Below the pieces are notes generated by a model. It searched no databases. It was not told where the DNA came from and was given only the letters and a program-made list of their open reading frames with translations. Below, piece after piece: positions 8,517 through 15,913 of a stretch of DNA of 23,094 nt. Position numbers and translations under genes: made by a program. Position 1 is the first letter of the stretch, and each line of letters starts with the position of its first letter. The stretch is taken from the NCBI RefSeq assembly GCF_036639235.1, contig NZ_JAVWJB010000029.1, forward strand, positions 1-23,094, read 5' to 3'. Source of the stretch: Clostridium_AB sp036639235 (lineage in GTDB: Bacteria > Bacillota > Clostridia > Clostridiales > Caloramatoraceae).

Positions 8517-8545
8517 ATTATATTGCATAAGGTATTTTTATTCAA
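8517..8545 (-). promoter_or_regulatory. Sigma-A-type promoter for glmU-prs with interlocked inverted repeats
   Basis: On the minus strand, TTGAAT (8545-8540) and a perfect TATAAT (8522-8517) are separated by exactly 17 nt, downstream of the spoVG terminator and about 65 nt before the glmU start. Two interlocked inverted repeats overlap it: TTGCAT (8523-8528) with ATGCAA (8545-8550), and GGTATTTT (8531-8538) with AAAATACC (8549-8556). Confidence 0.7.
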
Positions 8546-8664
8546 TGCAAAATACCCTAAAATAACAAAAAATAAATATATATATGCCTACTTTTGTAAT
8601 ATTAGAAGATGACCTCATTGTAATATTATATTATTTGCATTTTAAAGCATTTTAATTTACGTAT

Positions 8665-8682
8665 TTTAAAATTTTCAAAATA
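8665..8682. repeat. 18-nt direct repeat, copy downstream of spoVG
   Basis: TTTAAAATTTTCAAAATA recurs exactly at 9067-9084, so the two copies flank spoVG. The sequence is of very low complexity and could be chance in AT-rich spacers. Confidence 0.55.
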
Positions 8683-8712
8683 AAAAAGGGAAGCTAACAG
8701 CTTCCCTTTTTT
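8682..8712 (-). terminator. spoVG terminator
   Basis: A GGGAAGCT stem with a 3-nt loop is extended by A-run/T-run pairing to 14 bp. It overlaps the spoVG stop codon and has a run of six Ts on either strand. It separates spoVG from the glmU promoter. Confidence 0.88.
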
Positions 8713-8998
8713 ATGCTTCCTCTACGACTTCGTCATCTGATAATAACTTAGCCTTTTCATATTCATCAAGAATAGAATTTTGTATCTTTTCTCTAGTATC
8801 AGTGTTTATTGGATGAGCAATATCCTTAAACTCTCCCTCTGGAGTTTTTCTACTTGGCATCGCAATAAATAGACCATTTTGTCCATCTATTACTTTAATG
8901 TCATGTACTACAAACTCGTTATCAAACGTAACAGACACAATAGCCTTCATTTTTCCTTCATTTGATATTTTTCTGATTCTAACATCGGTAATTTGCAT
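8711..8998 (-). CDS. spoVG: SpoVG, septation and sporulation regulator, RNA/DNA-binding
   Basis: 95 aa, colinear with SpoVG of Bacillus (97 aa): MQITDVRIRKI at the start, the VVHDIKVIDGQNGLFIAMPSRK core (about 30-52), and DIAHPINTDTREKI. In other Firmicutes and spirochaetes SpoVG is a nucleic-acid-binding regulator that affects septum formation, capsule and virulence genes. The acidic tail (LSDDEVVEEA) is typical of the family. The start has a near-ideal GGAGGTGAT. It lies between purR and glmU, as in Bacillus (where yabJ also intervenes; it is absent here). It has its own sigma-H-type promoter and its own terminator, so it can be expressed apart from its neighbours. Confidence 0.98.
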   Translation of the reverse strand: MQITDVRIRKISNEGKMKAIVSVTFDNEFVVHDIKVIDGQNGLFIAMPSRKTPEGEFKDIAHPINTDTREKIQNSILDEYEKAKLLSDDEVVEEA

Positions 8999-9030
8999 AC
9001 CTTAATCACCTCCAAGTCACTTAATACTAA

Positions 9031-9057
9031 ATATTCTACATATTTGAATAAATTCCT
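9031..9057 (-). promoter_or_regulatory. Sigma-H-type promoter of spoVG
   Basis: On the minus strand AGGAATTT (9057-9050) is followed, after a 10-nt spacer, by GTAGAATAT (9039-9031). This fits the sigma-H pattern (AGGAwww ... RnnGAATww). The 21-nt distance from AGGA to GAAT equals that in the classical B. subtilis spoVG promoter, as I recall that sequence. The spoVG ATG is 32 nt downstream. The match is seen in sequence; activity is inferred. Confidence 0.72.
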
Positions 9058-9066
9058 TCTTGATTA

Positions 9067-9084
9067 TTTAAAATTTTCAAAATA
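9067..9084. repeat. 18-nt direct repeat, copy between purR and spoVG
   Basis: Exact second copy of the 8665-8682 repeat, lying between the purR stop codon and the spoVG promoter. Confidence 0.55.
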
Positions 9085-9086
9085 TT

Positions 9087-9911
9087 TTATTTTTCTATAA
9101 ACTTTTCGCTTCCTCTTACACTAACTATTCTTTCTTCAGGGTTAATTTCGTCGATTGATAGTATAGAAACATAATCGTTAAATACTTTTTTTCCTGATGG
9201 GTCTGATTCTATTAAGAATCCTACTCCTTCAACGCTGCAATCGAATTCTCGTAGAAGGTCAATTATACCAACTGCAGTTCCCCCTGCTTTTATAAAGTCA
9301 TCTATAAATATACACTTACTTCCTGGCTTAATAGATCTTTTAGAAAGACTCATAGTTTGAATTCTTCCTGATGAACCTGTTACATAGTTAATACTAACAG
9401 TTGAACCTTCAGTTATCTCCCCATTTCTTCTAACTACAACTAAAGGTATGTTTAGTGCTGTTGCAACCGCCATAGCTATTGGAATTCCTTTTGTTTCAAC
9501 AGTTACAACATAGTCAGCATTCTTATCTATAAATTTATTTGCTAGTATAATTCCTAATTTATTAACTATTTCTGGTGAATAAAGAATATCGTTTAGGTAT
9601 AAAAACCCTCCCGGTATAATTCTTGACGGGTCATTTATTTTGCTGCATACTGACTCTACAAATTCACTTTCTAGCCTCTTTGACATTCCTGGTATATATC
9701 TAACTCCACCAGCTGCTCCTGGTATAGTTTCAATGTATCCACATTCAAGCATTTCAACTACTTTCTTTACAATTGTAATATCTTCACTTAATGTTGATCT
9801 TGCTGATCCGAAAATCTCCGAAAAGTATCCTAAACTAATTACTTTGTTAGGCTTGTCTGAAAGAATTTTAAAAATTGCAGCTACCCTTTCTTTACGATGT
9901 AAACGTTCCAT
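9087..9911 (-). CDS. purR: Purine operon repressor PurR (PRPP-responsive)
   Basis: A Gram-positive PurR: an N-terminal winged helix (about residues 1-75) fused to a type I phosphoribosyltransferase-like domain that binds PRPP as effector. It matches B. subtilis PurR throughout, with PGAAGGVRYIP (64-74), ILPGG-like IIPGGFLYLNDIL, TEGSTVSINYVTGSSGRIQTMSL and the PRPP loop FIDDFIKAGGT (202-212). I start at ATG 9911 (274 aa; B. subtilis 285), which has GGAAGTGAT just upstream. The in-frame ATG 75 nt earlier adds a hydrophobic stretch that no relative has, and no ribosome binding site precedes it. It is first in the cluster ending with prs, whose product PRPP controls PurR. No CCGAAC-type PurBox was seen upstream. 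Confidence 0.96.
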   Translation of the reverse strand: MERLHRKERVAAIFKILSDKPNKVISLGYFSEIFGSARSTLSEDITIVKKVVEMLECGYIETIPGAAGGVRYIPGMSKRLESEFVESVCSKINDPSRIIPGGFLYLNDILYSPEIVNKLGIILANKFIDKNADYVVTVETKGIPIAMAVATALNIPLVVVRRNGEITEGSTVSINYVTGSSGRIQTMSLSKRSIKPGSKCIFIDDFIKAGGTAVGIIDLLREFDCSVEGVGFLIESDPSGKKVFNDYVSILSIDEINPEERIVSVRGSEKFIEK

Positions 9912-10096
9912 AGAAATCACTTCCCATTCCATATTATTGGTAAAATAAGACCTAAAAATTATTATATATAATAAAAAAAATAACAAATCGAATTAATCTA
10001 ATTCTAAATTAAAATATTAATTTTTTCAAATGTTTTTAATATTCTCATGTCAATTTTAAGTCTAGCAACATATATTGTTAATGGATTATAAAAATA

Positions 10097-10130
10097 ATAT
10101 ACTTTGTTTTTCATGTAAATCAAAGTATAT
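10097..10130. repeat. 10-bp perfect inverted repeat upstream of murC
   Basis: ATATACTTTG (10097-10106) and CAAAGTATAT (10121-10130) are perfect inverted arms 14 nt apart. They lie just upstream of the TATAAT boxes at 10143-10148 and 10153-10158 that probably serve murC. The position suits an operator near the -35. The rest of the 9912-10212 purR/murC gap is AT-rich, with no other recognisable element. Confidence 0.6.
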
Positions 10131-10212
10131 ATAATTAATTTATATAATATGATATAATTTTTACAGTTAATGTTCATAATTTAGAGATAAGTATTTTTTA
10201 GGAGTGAAATTG

Positions 10213-11583
10213 ATGTTTAACTTATATGAGGACAAGAATAAGAAGGTTCATTTTATTGGAATAGGCGGAATCAGCATGAGTGGACTTGCTGAGGTTTTAT
10301 TATATAACGGATATACTGTTTCAGGGTCTGACAGGGCAGGGTCTAACCTAACTGATAAACTTGAAAGACTTGGAGCAACAATATACATAGGACATGACAG
10401 CTCTAACATAAATGACTGTGACTTAGTTGTTTATACAGCTGCTATATCAGAGGATAACCCAGAGCTTATGAGAGCACATGAGCTTAAAATAGATCTTATG
10501 GATAGAGCTGATTTTCTTGGTAGTATAATGAAGGACTACTCAAGGGGAATTGCTGTTTCAGGAACACATGGCAAAACAACTGTAACAAGTATGGTATCTA
10601 CTGTACTACTTCACGCAAAACTTGACCCAACTATAATGGTAGGTGGAGTTCTTGATTTAATAGACGGTAATGTAAAGGTTGGAAACAGTGAATACTTTGT
10701 AACTGAAGCATGTGAATACAAAAGAAGCTTTCTTAAGTTTAATCCTAATATAGGGATTATACTTAACATAGATGCTGACCACCTTGATTATTATAAGGAT
10801 ATTACTGAAATTGAAGATACATTTGTAGACTTTACAAAGCTTATACCAGATAGTGGTCTACTTATTGGATGCGCTGATGACTCAAGGGTTGAGGCAGTCC
10901 TTTCAAAGGCTAATTGCCCAAAAATTCTTTACGGAATTGAAAAAGGTGATATTATAGCATCTAATATAGAGTATAATTCACAGGGACTTCCTTCATTTGA
11001 TGTTCACCACACAGGTGAATACATTGGTAAGTTCTCACTATCAGTTCCAGGACGTCACAATGTTCTTAACTCACTATCAGTTATAGGACTTTCACTATTC
11101 CTAGGTATAGATATTGAAGTTATAAGAGAAGGTCTTACTCTTTTCCATGGAACCCATAGAAGATTCCAAAAGAAGGGGACTAAAAATGGAATTGAAGTAA
11201 TTGATGACTACGCTCATCACCCAGCTGAAATTAAGGCAACTATTCAGGCTGTTAAAAACTACCCTCATAAGAAGGTATACTGTATATTCCAGCCACACAC
11301 ATATACTAGAACAATAACACTATTTGATGAGTTTGCAAGTGCATTTGATGGACTTGATAACCTTATACTAACAGATATATACGCAGCACGTGAAAAGGAT
11401 ACAGGAATTGTAAGTTCTAAAATGTTATCCGATGCTGTTAAGAAAAATGGTGTTAACTGCACATATATTAAAGACTTTGATGATATACTAAGCCATATTA
11501 AGGGAGAACTTAAGGAAGGTGATCTTCTAGTTACAATGGGAGCTGGAGATGTTTATATTATCGGGGAACAATTTCTTAACTAA
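10213..11583 (+). CDS. murC: UDP-N-acetylmuramate--L-alanine ligase
   Basis: Adds L-alanine to UDP-MurNAc, the first amino acid of the peptidoglycan stem, using ATP. Domain 1 is a Rossmann fold with HFIGIGGISMSGLAEVL. The ATP-binding loop is SGTHGKTT (about 116-123), followed by the Mur ligase motifs TEACEYKRSFL, NIDADHLDYY and DDYAHHPAEI. The length of 456 aa is normal. I choose ATG 10213, 8 nt after AGGAG. The upstream in-frame GTG (10204) overlaps that ribosome binding site, while the TTG at 10210 is possible but tight. The gene is divergent from purR and upstream of lgt, with which it may be partly cotranscribed through a weak hairpin. Confidence 0.98.
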   Translation: MFNLYEDKNKKVHFIGIGGISMSGLAEVLLYNGYTVSGSDRAGSNLTDKLERLGATIYIGHDSSNINDCDLVVYTAAISEDNPELMRAHELKIDLMDRADFLGSIMKDYSRGIAVSGTHGKTTVTSMVSTVLLHAKLDPTIMVGGVLDLIDGNVKVGNSEYFVTEACEYKRSFLKFNPNIGIILNIDADHLDYYKDITEIEDTFVDFTKLIPDSGLLIGCADDSRVEAVLSKANCPKILYGIEKGDIIASNIEYNSQGLPSFDVHHTGEYIGKFSLSVPGRHNVLNSLSVIGLSLFLGIDIEVIREGLTLFHGTHRRFQKKGTKNGIEVIDDYAHHPAEIKATIQAVKNYPHKKVYCIFQPHTYTRTITLFDEFASAFDGLDNLILTDIYAAREKDTGIVSSKMLSDAVKKNGVNCTYIKDFDDILSHIKGELKEGDLLVTMGAGDVYIIGEQFLN

Positions 11584-11603
11584 CTTAAAATAGTAATTTA
11601 TTC

Positions 11604-11628
11604 AGGCTGTTGACTTTGTCAGCAGCCT
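11604..11628 (+). terminator. Hairpin between murC and lgt, weak terminator or attenuator
   Basis: An 11-bp stem, AGGCTGTTGAC (11604-11614) with GTCAGCAGCCT (11618-11628), includes one G-U pair and a 3-nt loop. The tail (tgttatgaaa) has no T-run, so termination is probably partial. It may set the murC:lgt ratio. Confidence 0.6.
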
Positions 11629-11651
11629 TGTTATGAAATAGGAGGTAAACT

Positions 11652-12416
11652 ATGAATTCAGTTGCTTTTTCAATGTTTGGACTAGATGTTAGATGGTATG
11701 GAGTTATTATATCTACTGGTATGGTACTTGGAATACTAGTTGCTATGTACACATCTAAGGTTCGCAGAGTTAATTTTGATAATATACTTGATGGTCTTAT
11801 TATTGCTATTCCAGCAGGTATAATTGGAGCAAGGCTTTACTATGTACTTTTTAATCTACCCTATTATATTGATAATCCTTCTGAGATAATTAATATACGT
11901 GAAGGTGGACTTGCTATACATGGAGGTATAATATTTGGACTTCTAGCAGCTTACATATATACTAGAATTAAAAAGCTTGATATGTTAAAACTACTTGATG
12001 TATGCGCTCCATCAATAATACTTGCACAGGCAATAGGACGCTGGGGAAACTTTTTCAACATGGAGGCACATGGTGGAGAGGTTTCAAGGGAGTTTATATC
12101 TAAGTTCCCTGAATTTATTCAAAGGGGAATGTTTATAGATGGAACATATTATCATCCAACATTCTTATATGAATCAATATGGAATCTATTAGTATTCTCA
12201 CTATTAATTTATATGATTTATAGAGTTAAGACTAAGGGAGTTATATTCTTTACTTACTTTGGATTATATTCAGTTGGAAGATTCTTCATAGAAGGACTTA
12301 GAACAGATTCACTTATGGTTATGGGACTTAGAACTGCTCAGATTGTAAGTCTTATAGGTATAGTTATTTGGATAGGATATTTAATATACGCATATAAATT
12401 TAAAAAAACCAAATAA
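11652..12416 (+). CDS. lgt: Prolipoprotein diacylglyceryl transferase
   Basis: An integral membrane enzyme that moves a diacylglyceryl group from phosphatidylglycerol to the lipobox cysteine of prolipoproteins. 254 aa with about seven hydrophobic segments. Visible family motifs are AIHGGIIFG with His90, the signature GRWGNFFNMEAHG (129-141) with Arg130 in place of the usual GRxGNFxNxExxG, HPTFLYES (168-175), and GRFFIEGLR (209-217) with the conserved Arg210 and Glu214. The ATG follows GGAGGT by 5 nt. It matures the window's own lipoprotein (18674-19753). A strong bidirectional terminator follows. Confidence 0.97.
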   Translation: MNSVAFSMFGLDVRWYGVIISTGMVLGILVAMYTSKVRRVNFDNILDGLIIAIPAGIIGARLYYVLFNLPYYIDNPSEIINIREGGLAIHGGIIFGLLAAYIYTRIKKLDMLKLLDVCAPSIILAQAIGRWGNFFNMEAHGGEVSREFISKFPEFIQRGMFIDGTYYHPTFLYESIWNLLVFSLLIYMIYRVKTKGVIFFTYFGLYSVGRFFIEGLRTDSLMVMGLRTAQIVSLIGIVIWIGYLIYAYKFKKTK

Positions 12417-12444
12417 AATAGGCTGCAATTAAGCAGCCTATTTT
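12415..12444. terminator. Bidirectional terminator between lgt and the GNAT gene
   Basis: AAAATAGGCTGC (12415-12426) pairs perfectly with 12433-12444 around a 6-nt loop, with T-rich sequence after it on both strands. It overlaps the lgt stop codon and abuts the GNAT stop. Confidence 0.88.
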
Positions 12445-12969
12445 TTATTTAATATTCTTAACAAAGTCTTTGTACTTACCCTTAAATATAACCGAATCAT
12501 GGGTGGATATGCAGTGCACTAAAAGTCCTAATCTTCTTGAAAACCTCTCCCCATCCCCTGTTACATTGTCAGTTATTATATAATCTATTCTCTGTGCATA
12601 TTCCCTATAAATATTAGCCGCACCCTGAAGAAGCCTATTTGTAATTCCAAGTCCTCTATAATCCTTATTAACTACAATACATGAGAGAAACATATTGTCT
12701 CCCTTTGAAATTTCATTTAATGGAATAATGTCATTATGCGTTAGATTAGAATCATTATATACTCCCCTGTCTATAAGTGAGTATACATTTTCTTTAATAG
12801 GAAACATATTAATAAATCCTACTATCTTCCCATCTACCCTTTCAATATATAAACTATGTGGATGGTGCTTATACCACAAATATGCCTCACTATATGGTGT
12901 TATAAACTCCTCACTATAATACCTTTTCTCTAGGTTTTCCATTTCAATAAAATCTTCTACTGTAAGCAT
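12445..12969 (-). CDS. GNAT-family N-acetyltransferase
   Basis: 174 aa with a GNAT fold: beta strands IERVDGKIVGFINMFPI (about 42-58), then MFLSCIVVNKDYRGLGITNRLL (93-114), which is motif A with the acetyl-CoA pyrophosphate loop Y-R-G-L-G-I (104-109). The C-terminal GERFSRRLGLLVHCIST resembles the family's motif B region. The substrate is unknown. The ATG has AAGGTG 5 nt upstream. It is divergent from the marR-efflux operon, and the paired palindromes in the shared intergenic region could also affect it. It could be a detoxifying or a protein acetyltransferase; sequence alone does not decide. Confidence 0.8.
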   Translation of the reverse strand: MLTVEDFIEMENLEKRYYSEEFITPYSEAYLWYKHHPHSLYIERVDGKIVGFINMFPIKENVYSLIDRGVYNDSNLTHNDIIPLNEISKGDNMFLSCIVVNKDYRGLGITNRLLQGAANIYREYAQRIDYIITDNVTGDGERFSRRLGLLVHCISTHDSVIFKGKYKDFVKNIK

Positions 12970-13054
12970 TCTACACCTTCCCTTTAAGCCTATTTATAAT
13001 TCGAATACTAATTATACTCTATATTATAAAATAATTAGATATTTTTTACACAAT

Positions 13055-13103
13055 TAGTTGCTTTTGCAATTAACTTAGCATAAACTAGTTGTAAAAGCAA
13101 CTA
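13055..13103. promoter_or_regulatory. Paired MarR-type operator palindromes upstream of marR
   Basis: Two boxes, TTGCTTTTGCAA (13058-13069) and TTGTAAAAGCAA (13089-13100), are each palindromes of the TTGC-N4-GCAA kind typical of MarR operators; the second has one mismatch. The flanked boxes TAGTTGC... (13055-13069) and ...GCAACTA (13089-13103) are also mutual inverted repeats, 14 of 15 positions, 19 nt apart. A possible -10, TATATT, is at 13102-13107. Autorepression by the adjacent MarR protein is the natural inference. Confidence 0.68.
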
Positions 13104-13121
13104 TATTAAGGGGGATAAATT

Positions 13122-13586
13122 TTGAATAACTATGCTAATATCGGTAAGGATATCTTTGTTATAGATAAATACTTTAAGCTGCACTTTAAAACTGAGCTTA
13201 AGAAGTATTCATTAAATACTGCTGAGGGAATGGTTCTTCTAGCACTTTATGAGGGAGATATGAAAACAGAGGGTGAAATTTTCCTATCTATTCATAAATG
13301 TAATATGGGAATGACACAGGAACAAATAATCGATGTGATTCACTATGATAAGGGCGTTATGGCAAGAACTATGCAGTCACTTGAAAACAAGGGATATGTT
13401 ATAAGAAATCAAAACCCACAGGATAGCCGCTCATTTATTTTCAGTCTAACTTCTAATGCTAAAGAGTTTAAACCAACTCTTATTAACATTCTTAAAGACT
13501 GGACAATAAAGCTACTATCAGGCATTGATAATATAGATTATATTAAGGATGCCCTAAGTAAAATGAAGGATAATATTATGAAATAA
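13122..13586 (+). CDS. MarR-family transcriptional regulator
   Basis: 154 aa with the MarR winged-helix layout: helix-turn-helix MTQEQIIDVIHYDKGVMARTMQSLENKGYVIRNQ (about 66-99), then the wing NPQDSRSFIFSLT (about 100-112), with dimerisation helices at both ends. Such proteins repress a neighbouring efflux operon until a small ligand is bound. The TTG start at 13122 lies 6 nt after AGGGGGAT. The transporter gene begins 10 nt after its stop, so they form an operon, and paired palindromes sit just upstream. The ligand is unknown. Confidence 0.92.
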   Translation: MNNYANIGKDIFVIDKYFKLHFKTELKKYSLNTAEGMVLLALYEGDMKTEGEIFLSIHKCNMGMTQEQIIDVIHYDKGVMARTMQSLENKGYVIRNQNPQDSRSFIFSLTSNAKEFKPTLINILKDWTIKLLSGIDNIDYIKDALSKMKDNIMK

Positions 13587-13596
13587 GAGGTGACTT

Positions 13597-15879
13597 ATGG
13601 AAAGCAATAAAGGATCTAAATTAGTCCTTGTTATGCTTGTTTATCTAGCTGGTATATTCATGGGTGCAATAGATACAGGAATTTTAACTCCTGCACGTGT
13701 TATTATTCAGTCAGACCTATCAGTTGATGCACAAACTGGTATTTGGATGATAACAATCTATACACTGGCATATGCAGCTTCAATTCCTATAATGGGAAAA
13801 CTAGCCGATACATTTGGACGTAAATATATTTATATAATTAGTATTTCACTATTTGGACTAGGTTCACTACTTTGCGGCTTATCACAGAGCTTCGAAAGCT
13901 TCCCTATGCTAATAATCTCAAGGGTTATACAGGCAATAGGGGGAGGCGGTATTGTACCTATAGCAACAGCTGAATTTGGTACATCATTCCCTGAGGAGAA
14001 ACGTGGAATGGCACTTGGCTTAATCGGTGGTGTATATGGAGTTGCTAATATTTTCGGAGCTTCAGCTGGTAGCCTAATACTTGATATATTCGGAAGCCAT
14101 AACTGGCAATATATCTTCTACATTAACATCCCAATTACAATCTTTATTATAATTGCAGGGTTTATTGTACTTGATAATAAACGAGATGCTGTTGTAGCTA
14201 AGGTTGATATTCTTGGTATATTAACGCTAACAATAATGATACTCTCACTATTATATGGTCTTAAAAATATAGACTTTTTTAACTTTATTACAAGTGTTAA
14301 AACAAACTCTGTATACCCGTTTTTATTGATATTTATAGTGCTTCTACCTATGTTTATATTAGTTGAGAAAAAAGCAGCAGACCCTGTTATGAATCTAAAA
14401 TACTTTACTAATAAAAATATATTAATAACACTTGTTGTTTCCTTCTTAAGCGGGGTTGTTCTTATGGGAATTATATTTGTTCCACAGCTTTGTGAAAACC
14501 TTCTTAAGATGACATCTGGTTCAGGTGGATATCTTGTTATAATACTTGGAACATTTGCAGGTATTTCTGCACCTTTTTCAGGAAAACTTGTTGATAAACT
14601 TGGTCCTAAAAAGGTTTTATACACAGGATTCCTACTATCAATGTGTGGTGCCTTGTTCTTAATATTTGTAACAACAAATAACCCAAGTCCTGTAACAGCA
14701 TTTATAACACTAGCCCTTATAGGTTCTGGTATAGGATTTACAATGGGTCCACCACTTAATTATATGATGCTAGAAAACACAAAGGATAGTGAATCTGCTA
14801 GTGCACTAGCTACTCTTTCACTTGTTCGTTCAATAGGAACTGCCCTTGCCCCAGCTATAATGGTTGGATTTATCGCACATGCAGGTGCCAACGTACAAGA
14901 TAATATAATGAAAATACTTCCAAGTGAAGTGAAGGTTCCACCACTTGCATATAGCACAGAAATTACAAATACTATTAATGACCTTAAAAAGGATCCGACC
15001 CTTCGTGATAAGTTAAAGGATATAAACTTACCTGACTTTAAGTCACTTGAAACAATAGATATATCAGGTTCTAAGGATTCTGATTTTAAAATATCACCTG
15101 AACTTATTACCCTAATGCAGGATAGTGATGTAACAACAGTAACCGAAAACTCAAAAACACTATCTAAAGCAATGTTTGATGAAATGACTCCAAAACTTAT
15201 TCAGGACATTCAATCAGGTATACAAAAGGGAATTGACGGAACAACTACTGCACTAAATGAAATAAAAAAAGCTAAAAAGGATATGAGTAGTGGTGAAAAT
15301 GGTATACAGTCCGGAATTAAGGGCATAGAGTCTGGAATTAAAGGACAAGAAGCCGCACTTAAAAATCTACGTGACTTATACCCTATGCTTAAACCACTTG
15401 AAACAAGACCACTACCACCTAATATGAGTATAGCCGATGTTATTCCACCGAATATTAAACCAAATATTCCTCCAAAGTCACTTGAGGAGCTTAGTAAAAT
15501 AAAATCCCTTAATGATTACAAGAATAAAATATTCTCACTTGAAGCATCAATTAAAAAGCTTAAGGGTGAAAAATCTAAACTTGAAAGCCAAAAACTTAAA
15601 CTTAAAAATAGTATTGGTGAAATTAAAACTACCGAGGGTAAACTAATTAATCTTAACACTAAAATGAAGGCATTATATAATAGCATTCCAGAATCATTTA
15701 ATAATGCCAAGGAATCCTATTTAAAATCAATTGATAGTGTAAGTTCTAATCTTGAATCTACCTTCCAATCAACGTTAAACAAGGGCTTTATAAATATATA
15801 TCTAACAACCCTAATATCATCAATACTTGGCATAGCATTCCTTATATTCTATAACCAAAATAAAACTAAAAAGGTATAA
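13597..15879 (+). CDS. DHA2-type MFS efflux transporter with ~300-residue extracytoplasmic insert
   Basis: 760 aa, against about 470-520 for typical 14-TM DHA2 drug/H+ antiporters. Residues 1-428 hold thirteen predicted membrane segments, with MFS motif A GKLADTFGRKY (67-77) and an antiporter-type segment GLIGGVYGVANIFGASAG (141-158). A soluble stretch of about 300 residues (about 430-730) follows, then one last TM (about 731-752) and a Lys-rich cytoplasmic tail. The insert thus sits in the TM13-TM14 loop, which is outside the cell in this family. It contains GI-rich short repeats (about 541-582), a Pro-rich hinge (about 600-627) and a Lys/Glu/Leu coiled-coil-like region (about 640-695). The ATG has GAGGTGAC just upstream, 10 nt after marR. 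Export of a toxic compound is likely; the substrate is unknown. Confidence 0.92.
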   Translation: MESNKGSKLVLVMLVYLAGIFMGAIDTGILTPARVIIQSDLSVDAQTGIWMITIYTLAYAASIPIMGKLADTFGRKYIYIISISLFGLGSLLCGLSQSFESFPMLIISRVIQAIGGGGIVPIATAEFGTSFPEEKRGMALGLIGGVYGVANIFGASAGSLILDIFGSHNWQYIFYINIPITIFIIIAGFIVLDNKRDAVVAKVDILGILTLTIMILSLLYGLKNIDFFNFITSVKTNSVYPFLLIFIVLLPMFILVEKKAADPVMNLKYFTNKNILITLVVSFLSGVVLMGIIFVPQLCENLLKMTSGSGGYLVIILGTFAGISAPFSGKLVDKLGPKKVLYTGFLLSMCGALFLIFVTTNNPSPVTAFITLALIGSGIGFTMGPPLNYMMLENTKDSESASALATLSLVRSIGTALAPAIMVGFIAHAGANVQDNIMKILPSEVKVPPLAYSTEITNTINDLKKDPTLRDKLKDINLPDFKSLETIDISGSKDSDFKISPELITLMQDSDVTTVTENSKTLSKAMFDEMTPKLIQDIQSGIQKGIDGTTTALNEIKKAKKDMSSGENGIQSGIKGIESGIKGQEAALKNLRDLYPMLKPLETRPLPPNMSIADVIPPNIKPNIPPKSLEELSKIKSLNDYKNKIFSLEASIKKLKGEKSKLESQKLKLKNSIGEIKTTEGKLINLNTKMKALYNSIPESFNNAKESYLKSIDSVSSNLESTFQSTLNKGFINIYLTTLISSILGIAFLIFYNQNKTKKV

Positions 15880-15882
15880 CCA

Positions 15883-15907
15883 AAAGCCCTGCTAAATGCA
15901 GGGCTTT
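15883..15907. terminator. Terminator of the marR-efflux operon, also facing the channel gene
   Basis: AAAGCCCTGC (15883-15892) pairs perfectly with GCAGGGCTTT (15898-15907) around a 5-nt loop, starting 4 nt after the transporter stop. It lies between convergent genes and can act on both. Confidence 0.82.
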
Positions 15908-15913
15908 ATATTA

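Noticed and set aside
9912..9986. N-terminal extension of purR from an upstream in-frame ATG
   Set aside because: Adds 25 residues absent from PurR relatives and has no ribosome binding site. The ATG at 9911 has GGAAGTGAT upstream and gives the expected length.
10204..10212. GTG or TTG start for murC upstream of ATG 10213
   Set aside because: The GTG overlaps the AGGAG ribosome binding site, and the TTG is only 5 nt from it. ATG has better spacing.
9912..10212. PurBox (CCGAAC-type) for purR autoregulation or control of murC
   Set aside because: No CCGAAC or close variant was found on either strand of the spacer.
14118..14624. 168-codon minus-strand ORF inside the MFS gene
   Set aside because: Antisense shadow of a clear transporter frame; no ribosome binding site or recognisable protein features.
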